From the NCBI GenBank assembly GCA_004298555.1, contig SCQM01000181.1, forward strand, positions 1 to 32,814: 32,814 nucleotides of DNA, given 5' to 3'. A program made the position numbers and the translations under genes. How positions within the stretch are numbered: position 1 is the first letter of the stretch; every line of letters begins with the position of its first letter. Below are positions 22,749 to 32,691 of the stretch, piece by piece. This DNA is from Actinomycetota bacterium. Its GTDB lineage: Bacteria; Actinomycetota; Acidimicrobiia; Acidimicrobiales; Acidimicrobiaceae. The notes beneath the pieces were generated by a model. That model had not been told where the DNA came from. It ran no database searches and worked only from the letters and a program-made list of their open reading frames with translations.

Positions 22749-23016
22749 ATATGCGGGGGTAAATCCGGCAGGTCGGCAAAACCAATTAGAGCCTTGGATT
22801 TAGATATCTGTGCATTTCGTCTTAATTTAGGCACGATTCCACGGTCCCACTTCCACTCCTGGCTGTCATCTGACTAATCGGATGCGTTAGTGGCACCCGG
22901 GGTTTTTCTGCACGTTGTTCCAGAGTTTCTACATGGTCCGAACGCTGGTATGCCTTCAGGTTGTCCTATCCAGTGGGTAGTCTGGATTTTTAAATTGGAT
23001 CATTTGGAGGGACGGC

Positions 23017-24639
23017 TTGAGAGTTGCTTGCATAGGCGGGGGCCCGGGAGGCGTTTTTTTTGCGACATTGCTGCGGCAAATGTCACCACAGGATGAAGTG
23101 GTTGTGTTCGAGCGGAACCGGGCTGACGACACTTTTGGCTTTGGCGTCGTCTTTTCTGATGCCACACTTTCCAACCTTGGTGCGGCCGATCCAGTGCTTC
23201 GCGACCGTCTAGGCCGCTATGGCCAGACCTGGGACCAGATCGAGGTTCGGTCGAAGGGCGAGACTTTGCGCTGTGGCGGGAACGGGATGGCGGCGATCGC
23301 CCGTAAAGAGTTGTTGAGGCTTCTTTATCAAAGAGCTGCTGAAGTCGGTGTGGATCTCAGATTTCAAAACAATGTCTCGAGTTTGGATCAGCTAAAGGAT
23401 TTTGATCTGATTGTGGGCAGCGATGGCGCAAATTCGCTGGTTAGAAACCAGTTGATCGATTCTTTTTCGCCCAGCATACAGAAGGCGTCAGCGAAATTCA
23501 TATGGTTCGGCACCACCTATCGATTCAAAGGACTCACATTTTTATTTGAGGAATCGAAAGATGGGATCTTCGCAGTACATGGATATCCCATCGACGATAA
23601 TACCGGGACATTTATCGTTGAGACCGACGAGGCGACATGGCTTCGGGCGGGGATGGACGGTTTCGATGTCTCGCAGCCACCCGGCCTGAGCGACCAATTC
23701 AGCAAGGAGTATCTTCAGGATCTGTTTTCGGCCCAGATAGAAGATGCGGAACTTCTGGTGAATAATTCACGCTGGGCAAATTTTAGGACCATTAGAAACG
23801 GTTCTTGGCACGCAGGAAGGTTTGTGCTTATAGGCGACAGCGCCCACACGGCCCATTTCTCCGTGGGCTCTGGAACAAAAATGGCAATGGAAGACGCCGC
23901 CTCTTTGGCTGGGTGTCTGGCAAGTCGGGACGATAGCCTCGATGAGGCTTTGACCGCCTACGAGCACATTCGGCGTCCCAGCGTCGATGCCATTCAAGGC
24001 TCAGCTGGGCCGAGCCTTTCATGGTGGGAGCATTTTGGCCGATACTTCAATTCTTTGGAGCCTCAACAGTTTGTCTTTCACTTTCTGACCCGTGCGATTT
24101 CTGCCGCTCGGGTGCGACGCCGGGATCCGGAGTTTGTGGAGGGAGCACTGCAATGGTGGAAGGCGAAATATGGTTCGGAGCCTTTGAAAGCAGAGTTTGA
24201 TTTCGGTGATTTTTGCGTATCGTCACGAATCGCCGACATCCGCAAAGGTGCAGACGGCGCTGCTACAGCAGTTTTTGCCACCCCGAAAGGAGCTAAATTG
24301 CTCGATCTGCTCCAAACAGCTCCATCTGAGCGTCAACAGCCTTTTGGATGGATTGTGGATATAGCAGATTCTGAAGATGGCCTCAGCAGGGCAAAACACC
24401 GTCTAGGCGAGATCGTTGTGGCTGGCCCGGCAGTTGTTGCTGTAGGAGGGGGCACTTCGTTGGAGAGGGTACTGCTGGCCGAAGAGTGTCGCATGGCATA
24501 CAGAGTTCCCTCCATGATCATTGAGGGCTCGTATGACGAAGATTGTTTTCTGACCTCGATACTTTCAGGGCGCACCGATTTCATTGGTCTTCCGGAAGGC
24601 ATCAGAGAATCTGATTCTGTGGCTGGGACGTCAGCCTAG
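23017..24639 (+). CDS. FAD monooxygenase, salicylyl-CoA 5-hydroxylase-like, with reduced C-terminal domain
   Basis: A 540-residue flavoprotein. Residues 1 to about 390 follow the N-terminal half of salicylyl-CoA 5-hydroxylase / 2-aminobenzoyl-CoA monooxygenase: CIGGGPGG (5-12), DTFGFGVVFSDATL, the DG motif VGSDGANS, and GDSAHTAHFSVGSGTKMAMEDA. The reaction would be NAD(P)H- and O2-dependent 5-hydroxylation of an aryl-CoA thioester. Bifunctional relatives continue into a complete old-yellow-enzyme barrel (about 770 residues in all); here only about 150 residues remain, ending VPSMIIEGSYDEDCFLTSIL, which resembles the last strand-helix units of that barrel. TTG start with GGAGG (23006-23010) six bases ahead. 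The adenylating enzyme follows after 66 bp. A 268-bp gap upstream shows no strong element. Confidence 0.85.
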   Translation: MRVACIGGGPGGVFFATLLRQMSPQDEVVVFERNRADDTFGFGVVFSDATLSNLGAADPVLRDRLGRYGQTWDQIEVRSKGETLRCGGNGMAAIARKELLRLLYQRAAEVGVDLRFQNNVSSLDQLKDFDLIVGSDGANSLVRNQLIDSFSPSIQKASAKFIWFGTTYRFKGLTFLFEESKDGIFAVHGYPIDDNTGTFIVETDEATWLRAGMDGFDVSQPPGLSDQFSKEYLQDLFSAQIEDAELLVNNSRWANFRTIRNGSWHAGRFVLIGDSAHTAHFSVGSGTKMAMEDAASLAGCLASRDDSLDEALTAYEHIRRPSVDAIQGSAGPSLSWWEHFGRYFNSLEPQQFVFHFLTRAISAARVRRRDPEFVEGALQWWKAKYGSEPLKAEFDFGDFCVSSRIADIRKGADGAATAVFATPKGAKLLDLLQTAPSERQQPFGWIVDIADSEDGLSRAKHRLGEIVVAGPAVVAVGGGTSLERVLLAEECRMAYRVPSMIIEGSYDEDCFLTSILSGRTDFIGLPEGIRESDSVAGTSA

Positions 24640-24641
24640 CA

Positions 24642-24680
24642 TCTGCCCAATTTTGCCTACAGGGCAGAATTGTTGTTTAG
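24642..24680 (+). terminator. Weak hairpin with T-rich tail between monooxygenase and ligase
   Basis: TCTGCCC (24642-24648) pairs with GGGCAGA (24662-24668) around a 13-nt loop, then ATTGTTGTTTAG. It could be a partial terminator or attenuator that lowers ligase expression; it could also be neutral. Confidence 0.35.
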
Positions 24681-24705
24681 TTGTCTAGGGAGGAATTTAG
24701 GCACG

Positions 24706-26370
24706 ATGATAATAGCAGAGGGTTTGGCCGCTTGGCCGGAGGATTTGGTAAATCGCTATCGCGAACTTGGTTACTGGAACGGGAAGACCCTTGATCAATA
24801 CTTGAGGGAATCCGCCGAGCACTATGGCGACAAAGAGGCAATCACCGATGGAGATGTTCGTCTTACGTATAAGGATCTCGTTCAGCTCTCAGATGGATTG
24901 GCGCTGAACCTTTCGAAGAGGGGATTCGGCTCCGGCGACTGTCTTGTTGTTCAACTGCCCAACTGTTGGGAGTTCGTTGCCCTAGTCTATGCATGTGCCA
25001 GAATCGGAGTTGTACCGATCATGGCTTTGCCTGGGCACCGCTCCAACGAGCTGAGCTATTTTGTAGACCACTCCCAAGCCAGAGCAATTGTGGTTCCGGA
25101 CTATATCAAGGGTTTTGATCATCAGGCGATGGCCTGGGAGGTGGCGAAGCGTTGCCCAACTGTCCAGGATGTATTCGTCGTCGGGGAAGCTGTCTCCGAA
25201 AATTCTGTGGATCTGCGGTCACTGATCCAGGTTCCTGAGGTAGCCCAGGAAACTCAGGACATATTGGACAAACTTCGTCCCGATTCCCAGGACGTTGCAC
25301 TGTTTCTTCTTTCAGGCGGGACTACCGGCCTTCCAAAGTTGATTCCCAGATCCCACGATGACTATGGATATAACTTCCGGCAAAGTTCAGAGGTGTGCGG
25401 ATTCGATTCGAACACGGTGTATCTGGTGGCTCTGCCTGCGTCGCATAACTTTCCCCTCGCGTGTCCTGGTTTGCTCGGAACTCTGTATGTGGGAGGAAGG
25501 GTCGTGATGGCGCGCAGTCCCGAACCGGAGTACTGCATGGGCCTGATAAGTTCCGAAAGGGTTACCGTTGCTGCGGCCGTTCCTGCCGTTGCACAGCGCT
25601 GGATGGATGCAAAGATGGAGAATCCAAACCATGATCTCTCATCGCTGCAGGTGATCCAGGTCGGCGGCGCGAAGATTGCGCCTGAGCTGGCAAGGAAAGT
25701 CAGGCCAGTCCTTGGGTGCGTCCTCCAACAGGTGTTCGGGATGGCTGAAGGATTGTTGAACTATACCAGGTTGGACGATTCGGACGATGTCATCTGCAAT
25801 ACACAAGGGAAACCTATGAGCCCAGACGATGAGATTCAGATTGTGGATGAGCTTGACATTCGGGTTTCTGATGGCGAAATGGGACAACTCTTGACGAGGG
25901 GACCCTACACGCTAAGAGGATATTACAGGGCACCAGAGCACAATGTCAGGTCCTTCACGTCTGACGGTTGGTATCGCACCGGAGATGTGGTGCGATGGGA
26001 CGCCAGTGGCAATCTGGTCGTTGAAGGCCGCACAAAGGATCTGATCAACAGGGCCGGTGAGAAAATCAGTGCCGAAGAGGTCGAGAATCTGCTGTATCGC
26101 CTTCCCTCGGTTGCCCAGGCAGCAGCTATAGCGCTGCCCGATAAGCGATACGGAGAGCGTAACTGTGCCGTCGTCGTTTTGCGCGAAGGTTGCGACGGAT
26201 TGACTCTTTCTGAAATTCGAGCTGCGATGGAGGAGTTTGGGGTTGCCAAGTACAAGTTCCCCGACCAGCTCGAGATCATGGAATCGCTCCCCACGACCAA
26301 TGTCGGCAAAATTGACAAAAGCCTATTGAGAAAGCAGCTGACCTCGCCAGAAAGCCCGACGCAGGCGTAA
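24706..26370 (+). CDS. Aryl-acid adenylating enzyme, predicted salicylate--AMP/CoA ligase
   Basis: A 554-residue ANL-superfamily enzyme close to EntE/DhbE along its whole length: WPEDLVNRYRELGYW near the start, SGGTTGLPK (203-211) for ATP, QQVFGMAEGLLNYTRLDD (341-358), RGPYTLRGYY, GRTKDLINRAGEKISAEEVE and the C-terminal VGKIDK lysine. The pocket has N248 (DhbE N235, contacts the 2-OH), C253 in place of Ser240 and L351 in place of Val337; Cys and Leu there are the code I recall for salicylate rather than 2,3-dihydroxybenzoate. The neighbour is a salicylyl-CoA hydroxylase homologue and no siderophore synthetase is near, so catabolic activation is likelier than siderophore synthesis. ATG 24706 is chosen by alignment; GGGAGG (24688-24693) is a little far away. 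Confidence 0.88.
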   Translation: MIIAEGLAAWPEDLVNRYRELGYWNGKTLDQYLRESAEHYGDKEAITDGDVRLTYKDLVQLSDGLALNLSKRGFGSGDCLVVQLPNCWEFVALVYACARIGVVPIMALPGHRSNELSYFVDHSQARAIVVPDYIKGFDHQAMAWEVAKRCPTVQDVFVVGEAVSENSVDLRSLIQVPEVAQETQDILDKLRPDSQDVALFLLSGGTTGLPKLIPRSHDDYGYNFRQSSEVCGFDSNTVYLVALPASHNFPLACPGLLGTLYVGGRVVMARSPEPEYCMGLISSERVTVAAAVPAVAQRWMDAKMENPNHDLSSLQVIQVGGAKIAPELARKVRPVLGCVLQQVFGMAEGLLNYTRLDDSDDVICNTQGKPMSPDDEIQIVDELDIRVSDGEMGQLLTRGPYTLRGYYRAPEHNVRSFTSDGWYRTGDVVRWDASGNLVVEGRTKDLINRAGEKISAEEVENLLYRLPSVAQAAAIALPDKRYGERNCAVVVLREGCDGLTLSEIRAAMEEFGVAKYKFPDQLEIMESLPTTNVGKIDKSLLRKQLTSPESPTQA

Positions 26371-26427
26371 GCCCGAGGGATAGAGTTTTACAACCAGTTG
26401 GGTTGCCATTGAGCGAACTTTCTTCAA

Positions 26428-26460
26428 CTCGCGGGTAACGAGGGGTTACAATGTTGCGAG
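26428..26460 (+). other. Compound hairpin ahead of the GlcD-like gene
   Basis: CTCGC (26428-26432) pairs with GCGAG (26456-26460), enclosing GTAAC (26435-26439) with GTTAC (26445-26449). It is short and interrupted, about 30 bp before the TTG start. It could be a leader structure or an operator; no T tract follows. Confidence 0.3.
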
Positions 26461-26490
26461 GTCCGCCAGGCTCAGATTGGAGAGAAGCGG

Positions 26491-27840
26491 TTGCAAGATG
26501 TAGTCGAGGCGCTTAGGAAAAGCTTTGGTTCCAATTCTGTGGTGACTGACCCAGAGATTACGACCAGCAATGCTACCGATTGGACTGGACGTTTCCGGGG
26601 TGAGGCCATCTGTGTAATAAGGCCGGTAAATCCTTGGCAGGTCCAAAGGGCAATTGAGATCGCACGCAACTCACACACTCCGATTACCACTCAGGGAGGG
26701 AATACAAGTCTTGTTGGCGGGGCGACCCCTGTCAATGGTGGAGTCATCTTGTCGTCACAGTTTCTAAAAGGCATTGAGATCGAGAGAACCTCCCAGATTG
26801 CAAGAGTGGGGGCCGGGGTCACATTGACCGAGCTAAACAGCAAAGCTGGGGAATTTGGGCTCCGTTTCGCGGTTGACTTGGCCGCACGAGATAGCGCCAC
26901 ATTGGGTGGCATGGTAGCGACCAATGCTGGTGGGATCCACGTTCTGCGCTATGGAGGAACGCGCCAGCAACTGGTCGGAATTGAAGCGATACTTGGAACG
27001 GGACAGATGATCAGCCGCATGGAGGGGCTATACAAAGACAACAGCGGTTACGATTGGGCATCGATTCTTTGCGGTTCGGAGGGAACCTTGGGAGTCATAA
27101 CCAAGGCGGTAGTCAAACTGGTTCCGGCCGCAAAGCACAGGTCGGTCGCCCTTGTATCCGTGGATACGCTGGCCGGAGCGATTCGAATCATGGCTGAGGC
27201 ACGGAGGACGTTTGCTTCTCTCGACGCGGCGGAATTTATGAGCAGGGCCGGGCTCAAACTTGTTCAGCGGCTCGGGGAGAAACGGTGGCCGCTTGGGGAT
27301 ATGCCGGCGTATGCGCTTCTTTTGGAAACTGCGGGAGACGAGGTGGAAGTAGATGAACTGGCAGAGTTCCTAGAGAACCACGAAGAGGCTACCGATGCCG
27401 CATTGGCCTACGACTCCAGAGCCGATGGGCTTTGGAGCTGGCGCGAAGAGCAAAGCGTGGCCATAAATAGCCAGGGTATTCCGCATAAGTTGGACGTGAC
27501 AATTCCAATTGAAGAAATGCCGGCTTTCGTTGGGTATGTCTCTGAATTGATCGGGATCGAATATCCTAGAGTCCAGGCAATTTTCTTCGGTCATCTCGGT
27601 GATGGAAACATCCACGTGAACCTATTGAATGTGGATGAAGCCGATGACGAGATCGATCATGAGATTTTGGCGACTGTGGCATCATCCGGAGGCTCGATAT
27701 CGGCTGAGCACGGCATTGGCAGAGCGAAGGTTCATGACTTATCTCTTACAAGATCGCCGCAGGACATTGGCTCCATGCTAAGCATAAAGAGAGCCCTTGA
27801 TCCTTCGCACATCTTGAACCCAGGCATACTCTTTGATTGA
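26491..27840 (+). CDS. FAD-binding 2-hydroxyacid oxidase/dehydrogenase (GlcD-like)
   Basis: A 449-residue flavoprotein of the PCMH/VAO superfamily. The FAD domain (about 35-215) shows TQGGNTSLVGGATP, ARVGAGVTL, DLAARDSATLGGMVATNAGG and SEGTLGVITKA; the C-terminal FAD-oxidase domain has FGHLGDGNIHVNLL (about 367-380) and SAEHGIGRAK, supplying active-site histidines and metal contacts as in D-lactate, D-2-hydroxyglutarate and glycolate dehydrogenases. It would oxidise a D-2-hydroxyacid; substrate not defined. TTG start with GGAG (26479-26482) eight bases ahead. It stands 120 bp after the ligase and 78 bp before uvrA, so its link to either is uncertain. Confidence 0.88.
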   Translation: MQDVVEALRKSFGSNSVVTDPEITTSNATDWTGRFRGEAICVIRPVNPWQVQRAIEIARNSHTPITTQGGNTSLVGGATPVNGGVILSSQFLKGIEIERTSQIARVGAGVTLTELNSKAGEFGLRFAVDLAARDSATLGGMVATNAGGIHVLRYGGTRQQLVGIEAILGTGQMISRMEGLYKDNSGYDWASILCGSEGTLGVITKAVVKLVPAAKHRSVALVSVDTLAGAIRIMAEARRTFASLDAAEFMSRAGLKLVQRLGEKRWPLGDMPAYALLLETAGDEVEVDELAEFLENHEEATDAALAYDSRADGLWSWREEQSVAINSQGIPHKLDVTIPIEEMPAFVGYVSELIGIEYPRVQAIFFGHLGDGNIHVNLLNVDEADDEIDHEILATVASSGGSISAEHGIGRAKVHDLSLTRSPQDIGSMLSIKRALDPSHILNPGILFD

Positions 27841-27918
27841 GTAAGTTCTCGGAATTGCCACTCTATCGGATTGGGTCGGCGGATATCTTTCTCCGATCAC
27901 GGGTAGCCTTAAAGTATT

Positions 27919-30804
27919 GTGCCAGACAAATTGATCGTTAAGGGTGCGCGTGAGCACAACTTAAAAAATATCTCCGTGGAGATTCCACGAAACAGTTTTG
28001 TCGTGATCACCGGCTTGTCCGGCTCAGGCAAATCTTCTCTTGCATTCGACACCATTTTCGCCGAAGGCCAAAGACGGTATGTGGAATCGCTGTCTGCATA
28101 CGCAAGACAGTTTCTGGGCCAGATGGACAAGCCTGACGTCGATTTTATCGAGGGTCTGTCCCCGGCGATATCCATAGATCAGAAATCCTCCTCGCATAAT
28201 CCGCGGTCAACGGTGGGGACAATAACCGAGATATATGACTATCTCCGACTTCTTTATGCCAGAATCGGCCAACCCCATTGCCCCAATTGCGGAGACCCGG
28301 TCGCCAGGCAGACTCCCTCGCAGATTGTTGATATGGTGATGGAGTTGCCTGACGGAACCCGCTTCAGCGTGCTTGCCCCGGTGGTCAGAGGTCGAAAAGG
28401 GGAGTACCTGACGCTGCTCGACGATCTTGCCAAAAGAGGGTACGCCAGAGTCAGAATTGATGGGGTAAATTACGAACTTGCCGATCGGGCCAATATCGAT
28501 CTTGGCCGATACGAGTCACATACAATCGAGGTTGTTATCGACCGCCTGATCAGGCGGGAGGGGATCGAGCGGCGTCTTACCGACTCTATTGAATCCGCCC
28601 TTGGAATTGCCGAGGGTGTCGTTGACATTCTCTTGCACGAATCCGAGGCCGCGCCTAGCGAGGAAATGATCACGTTTTCCGAACACCTGGCCTGCGTGCG
28701 GTGCGGCATATCCTTCGATGAACTTGAACCGAGGAATTTCTCATTCAACTCGCCCTTTGGCGCCTGTCCTAGCTGCCTAGGGTTGGGAACCAGGTTTGAG
28801 GTGGACCCCGAACTAGTTGTGCCCAATCAAAATCTGGCACTCGCTCAGGATGCTATTGCTCCATGGGCTTCGGCCCGTTCAAATTACTTCAGAAGACTTT
28901 TGGCCGCATTGAGCGAGCAATATGGATTCTCACTGAACACACAATGGAAGAATTTGAGCGAAGAAGCGAAGAAGGTGATCCTTTACGGGAATCTTGGCGG
29001 TCCGATTACTGTCAGATATACCAACCGCTTTGGCGGAAATAGAAAGATCAACTTCAATTACGAGGGTGTGGTCCAGTACCTTCAGAGGCGCCATGCGGAA
29101 GCCGAAAGCGAATATCAGCGGGAGGCAGTGGAAGGCTATATGCGGCAAGCCCCGTGTCATAGTTGCAATGGGGCCCGGCTAAAGCCGGAGTTCCTCGCTG
29201 TGACTGTTGGCGGTCTTAACATTTATCAGCTATGTTCGCTTTCAATCAGGGGAACTCGCGAAACAGTTGCCAGGCTGACCCTCAAAGAGAGGGACAAGCT
29301 AATAGCCGCGCCTGTGCTGCGGGAGATCTTGGCAAGACTTGATTTCCTGTTGGACGTTGGGCTCGACTATTTGACTCTTGCGCGCGCGGCGGGGACTCTG
29401 TCGGGTGGCGAAGCGCAGCGGATACGCCTAGCTTCGCAAATAGGCTCGGGGCTTACTGGCGTATTGTACGTTCTGGACGAGCCGTCAATTGGGCTCCACC
29501 AGCGTGATAACCATCGGCTCATTGAAACATTGATCAAACTAAAACAGCTCGACAACACCGTAATCGTAGTAGAGCACGATGAGGAGACTATACGGGCCGC
29601 TGACCACATAATTGATATTGGCCCCGGGGCTGGTGAGCATGGTGGTGAGGTGGTTGCGAGCGGGAATGTCGTCGACTTGGTAAATGAGCCAAGGTCAATC
29701 AGTGGCGCATATCTTGGAGGAAGGAAGTTCATACCTGTTCCCAAGAAGCGGCGCGACCTTTACTCGGGTTCGCTGGTGGTAAAGAACGCGCGTCAGAACA
29801 ATCTAAAGGGGATAGATGTTGAAATCCCGCTCGGCGCATTCGTTGTGGTTACAGGGGTGTCTGGGTCAGGTAAGTCCTCGCTCATCAATGAGATCGTTTT
29901 GAAATCCCTGATGAAATCGGTTTATGGTTCAAAGACCGTTCCTGGACTGCATGATTCAATTCTTGGCGTGGAAAAGATCGACAAGGTTGTAGATATAGAT
30001 CAATCGCCGATAGGGCGTACCCCGCGATCTAATGCCGCCACCTACACGGGAGTTTTCGACCACATCCGCCGTCTTTTTTCTCAAACTTCCGAAGCAAGGA
30101 TTAGAGGGTACCAGCCCGGCAGATTCTCTTTCAACGTCAAGGGCGGCAGGTGTGAAGGCTGTGCGGGTGATGGAACCCTTAAGATCGAGATGAATTTCCT
30201 GCCCGACGTCTATGTCCCGTGCGAGGTATGCAAGGGGGCGAGGTATAACCGGGACACACTGGAAGTTGCTTTCAAGGGGAAAAACATCTCGGACGTGCTT
30301 AACATGTCTATTGAGGAGGCGCTGGAGTTCTTTGCAAACCAGACCTCGATTGTACGGTATTTGTCGACACTCGCCGAAGTGGGGTTGGGCTACGTTCGCT
30401 TAGGGCAACCAGCTCCGACTCTCTCCGGAGGCGAGGCGCAAAGGGTGAAGCTTGCGACGGAACTAGCCAAGCGGCCGACCGGCCATACGATGTACATTTT
30501 GGACGAGCCTACCACCGGTCTTCATTTCGAGGACATTCGAAAGCTGCTCGTGGTATTGGGGAAGCTTGTTGACACTGGAAATACGGTTTTAGTTATCGAG
30601 CACAATCTCGATGTTATTAAGACCGCGGACTATCTGATTGATCTTGGGCCTGAAGGCGGGGACAAGGGTGGGCTGGTAATAGCCACCGGCACGCCTGAGG
30701 AAGTCGCCAATGCCCCTCAGAGCTACACTGGAGCATTTCTGAAGGCCGCAATAGGAAATGGAAAGAATTCCATCCAGTCAAAGCAGAGAACTTTGAGTGA
30801 TTAA
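27919..30804 (+). CDS. uvrA: Excinuclease ABC subunit A
   Basis: A 961-residue UvrA, the damage-sensing ATPase of nucleotide excision repair. Two ABC units: Walker [10 protein letters not shown] (32-40) and GVSGSGKSS (about 645-653), two LSGGEAQR signatures and two Walker B ends with DEPS and DEPT. Zinc sites appear as CVRCG with CPSCLG in the first unit and CEGCAGDG with [10 protein letters not shown] in the second. An additional C-x2-C is in HCPNCGDP. Length is typical (about 940-970). GTG start without a clear ribosome site. Its end overlaps uvrC by 8 bp, an arrangement that suggests coupled synthesis of A and C. Confidence 0.98.
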   Translation: MPDKLIVKGAREHNLKNISVEIPRNSFVVITGLSGSGKSSLAFDTIFAEGQRRYVESLSAYARQFLGQMDKPDVDFIEGLSPAISIDQKSSSHNPRSTVGTITEIYDYLRLLYARIGQPHCPNCGDPVARQTPSQIVDMVMELPDGTRFSVLAPVVRGRKGEYLTLLDDLAKRGYARVRIDGVNYELADRANIDLGRYESHTIEVVIDRLIRREGIERRLTDSIESALGIAEGVVDILLHESEAAPSEEMITFSEHLACVRCGISFDELEPRNFSFNSPFGACPSCLGLGTRFEVDPELVVPNQNLALAQDAIAPWASARSNYFRRLLAALSEQYGFSLNTQWKNLSEEAKKVILYGNLGGPITVRYTNRFGGNRKINFNYEGVVQYLQRRHAEAESEYQREAVEGYMRQAPCHSCNGARLKPEFLAVTVGGLNIYQLCSLSIRGTRETVARLTLKERDKLIAAPVLREILARLDFLLDVGLDYLTLARAAGTLSGGEAQRIRLASQIGSGLTGVLYVLDEPSIGLHQRDNHRLIETLIKLKQLDNTVIVVEHDEETIRAADHIIDIGPGAGEHGGEVVASGNVVDLVNEPRSISGAYLGGRKFIPVPKKRRDLYSGSLVVKNARQNNLKGIDVEIPLGAFVVVTGVSGSGKSSLINEIVLKSLMKSVYGSKTVPGLHDSILGVEKIDKVVDIDQSPIGRTPRSNAATYTGVFDHIRRLFSQTSEARIRGYQPGRFSFNVKGGRCEGCAGDGTLKIEMNFLPDVYVPCEVCKGARYNRDTLEVAFKGKNISDVLNMSIEEALEFFANQTSIVRYLSTLAEVGLGYVRLGQPAPTLSGGEAQRVKLATELAKRPTGHTMYILDEPTTGLHFEDIRKLLVVLGKLVDTGNTVLVIEHNLDVIKTADYLIDLGPEGGDKGGLVIATGTPEEVANAPQSYTGAFLKAAIGNGKNSIQSKQRTLSD

Positions 30805-32671
30805 GCGCATCCTTCCTTCCCAGATTCCGAATGAACCTGGATCTTATCAGTTCAAGGACAGCGACGGGAGGGTCATTTATGTTGGAAAGGCTACATCGCT
30901 TCGAAACCGCCTCAGCAGCTATTTTCAACCTCTGGGTAATCTCCATCCCCGCACCGCGGCAATGGTTACCGATGCCGAGACCGTGGAGTGGATTGTCGTA
31001 AACAACGAGGTCGAAGCTTTGATTCTGGAGTTCAATCTTATCCAAAGGTTTCGTCCAAGATATAACATCCGCATGCGCGACGATAAAAGCTATCCCTTTC
31101 TGGCGATAACCACTGATCACATGTGGCCAAGGGCAGGAATAATGAGGGGCCAGCGCAAACGCGGAGCTCGCTACTATGGCCCATATCCCCATCAGGCGGC
31201 TATTCGGGAAATCCTAGATCTCATTCTCAGGACATTTCCGGTTAGAACTTGCTCGGACAGCCAGTTCGCCAGGCATGAAAGACTCGGCAGGCCATGTCTC
31301 CTTTACCATATAGAAAGGTGCTCCGGACCATGTATTGGCGATGTCTCGCCCGAGCGCTACGAAACACTGGTTGCCGACATGGGACGCTTTTTGAAAGGCG
31401 ACACCAAGGAATTTGTCTTGCGGATGCGCAAGGAGATGTCTCAGGCCGCCGAACAGCTGAATTTCGAACAAGCTGCACAGATTCGGGATCGTTTGGAATT
31501 GATTGAGAAGGCGATCGACAAGCAGCAGATGGTTGCCGGGGAAGACTTCAATGCCGATGTCTTTGGGCTGTTTCAGGATGAGATCGAGGCTGCATTGCAG
31601 GTATTTTTTGTGCGCAGGGGCCGTGTCGTGGGTCGCAAAGGTTTTCTCGTTGACAAGGTTGAAGATTTGGATACCGAATCGTTGATAAGCCAAGTCATGG
31701 AAAGGTATTACTACGAGACACCTTTGGACATTCCCCTGGAAATAATTGTTCCTGCCATGCCGCCGGATGTTGGGGTTTTGGAGCAGTGGATCAGCGGAAT
31801 CAGGAAGGGTCCGGTACACATCAAGATTGCATCTCGGGGGGAAAAGCGCGCGCTCGTTGAGACTGTCACGAATAACGCGGCAGTTGAATTCAAAAGGAAC
31901 CGAATGTCCAGGGCTACTGATCACAATGCCCGTGCCAAGGCACTTCGCTCTTTGACCGAGGAACTTGGTTTAACGGTCTCTCTTCTTCGCATCGAATGCT
32001 ATGACATGAGCCATCTTCAGGGCAGCAATTACGTAGGGTCTTTGGTTGTGATGGAAGACGGACTGATGAAAAGGTCTGATTATCGCCGATTTCGCGTCAA
32101 TGTGGGTCATAACGACGATTACGCCGCGATGTATGAAGTGCTGAGCAGGCGTTTTGCCCACCTCGTCAAGGACACGGACAAGAACAATGAAGCTGGATTA
32201 TCGAAGAGGTTCTCCTATCCGCCATCGCTGGTTGTCGTGGACGGTGGGAAAGGACAGCTCAGCATGGCTCAAAGAGCTCTTGCTGACTCCGGATACGGTG
32301 GCCAGATCGCACTTATTTCACTGGCTAAGCAATTTGAAGAGGTTTACGTGCCGGGAAGACCGGATCCAATCAGGATTCCGAGGGGATCTGAGGCACTTTA
32401 TCTGCTCCAACAGCTCCGTGACGAAGCCCACAGATTCGCCATTTCATATCACCGGGAGCTCAGAGGAAAGAGCATGACACTATCGGTGCTGGAATCGGTG
32501 GAAGGTATGGGCCCGGCAAGAACCAAGAGGCTGCTAAAGCATTACGGAAGCGTCAAGATGCTTAAAGCAGCGTCAAGGGAAGACCTTGAGAATATTGGCT
32601 GGCTTCCCAGTTCCATAGGACGCAAAGTGTTTGAGGTGCTTCACGGCTCCATCGGGCAAGCCAAAGCTTAG
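30797..32671 (+). CDS. uvrC: Excinuclease ABC subunit C
   Basis: A 624-residue UvrC, which makes both incisions around a lesion. The N-terminal GIY-YIG nuclease domain (about 12-95) begins [19 protein letters not shown]; a cysteine cluster region follows ([22 protein letters not shown]); the UVR domain (about 210-240) has [16 protein letters not shown] for UvrB contact; the RNase H-like 3'... 5' incision domain contains CYDMSHLQG and VVDGGKGQL; tandem helix-hairpin-helix motifs close the protein ([32 protein letters not shown]). GTG start inside the uvrA end. The partial methyltransferase begins 20 bp downstream. Confidence 0.97.
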   Translation: MIKRILPSQIPNEPGSYQFKDSDGRVIYVGKATSLRNRLSSYFQPLGNLHPRTAAMVTDAETVEWIVVNNEVEALILEFNLIQRFRPRYNIRMRDDKSYPFLAITTDHMWPRAGIMRGQRKRGARYYGPYPHQAAIREILDLILRTFPVRTCSDSQFARHERLGRPCLLYHIERCSGPCIGDVSPERYETLVADMGRFLKGDTKEFVLRMRKEMSQAAEQLNFEQAAQIRDRLELIEKAIDKQQMVAGEDFNADVFGLFQDEIEAALQVFFVRRGRVVGRKGFLVDKVEDLDTESLISQVMERYYYETPLDIPLEIIVPAMPPDVGVLEQWISGIRKGPVHIKIASRGEKRALVETVTNNAAVEFKRNRMSRATDHNARAKALRSLTEELGLTVSLLRIECYDMSHLQGSNYVGSLVVMEDGLMKRSDYRRFRVNVGHNDDYAAMYEVLSRRFAHLVKDTDKNNEAGLSKRFSYPPSLVVVDGGKGQLSMAQRALADSGYGGQIALISLAKQFEEVYVPGRPDPIRIPRGSEALYLLQQLRDEAHRFAISYHRELRGKSMTLSVLESVEGMGPARTKRLLKHYGSVKMLKAASREDLENIGWLPSSIGRKVFEVLHGSIGQAKA

Positions 32672-32691
32672 AATCGTTTAGCCTTTCAGTC

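Noticed and set aside
22824-24707. Exact 14-bp repeat AATTTAGGCACGAT at 22824-22837 and 24694-24707
   Set aside because: A 33-kb window is expected to contain about two such 14-mer pairs by chance, and the second copy overlaps a start codon. No wider similarity surrounds them.
24706-26370. Siderophore biosynthesis role for the EntE-like enzyme
   Set aside because: No isochorismate, NRPS or carrier-protein gene is nearby and the neighbour hydroxylates aryl-CoA thioesters, so a catabolic role fits better.
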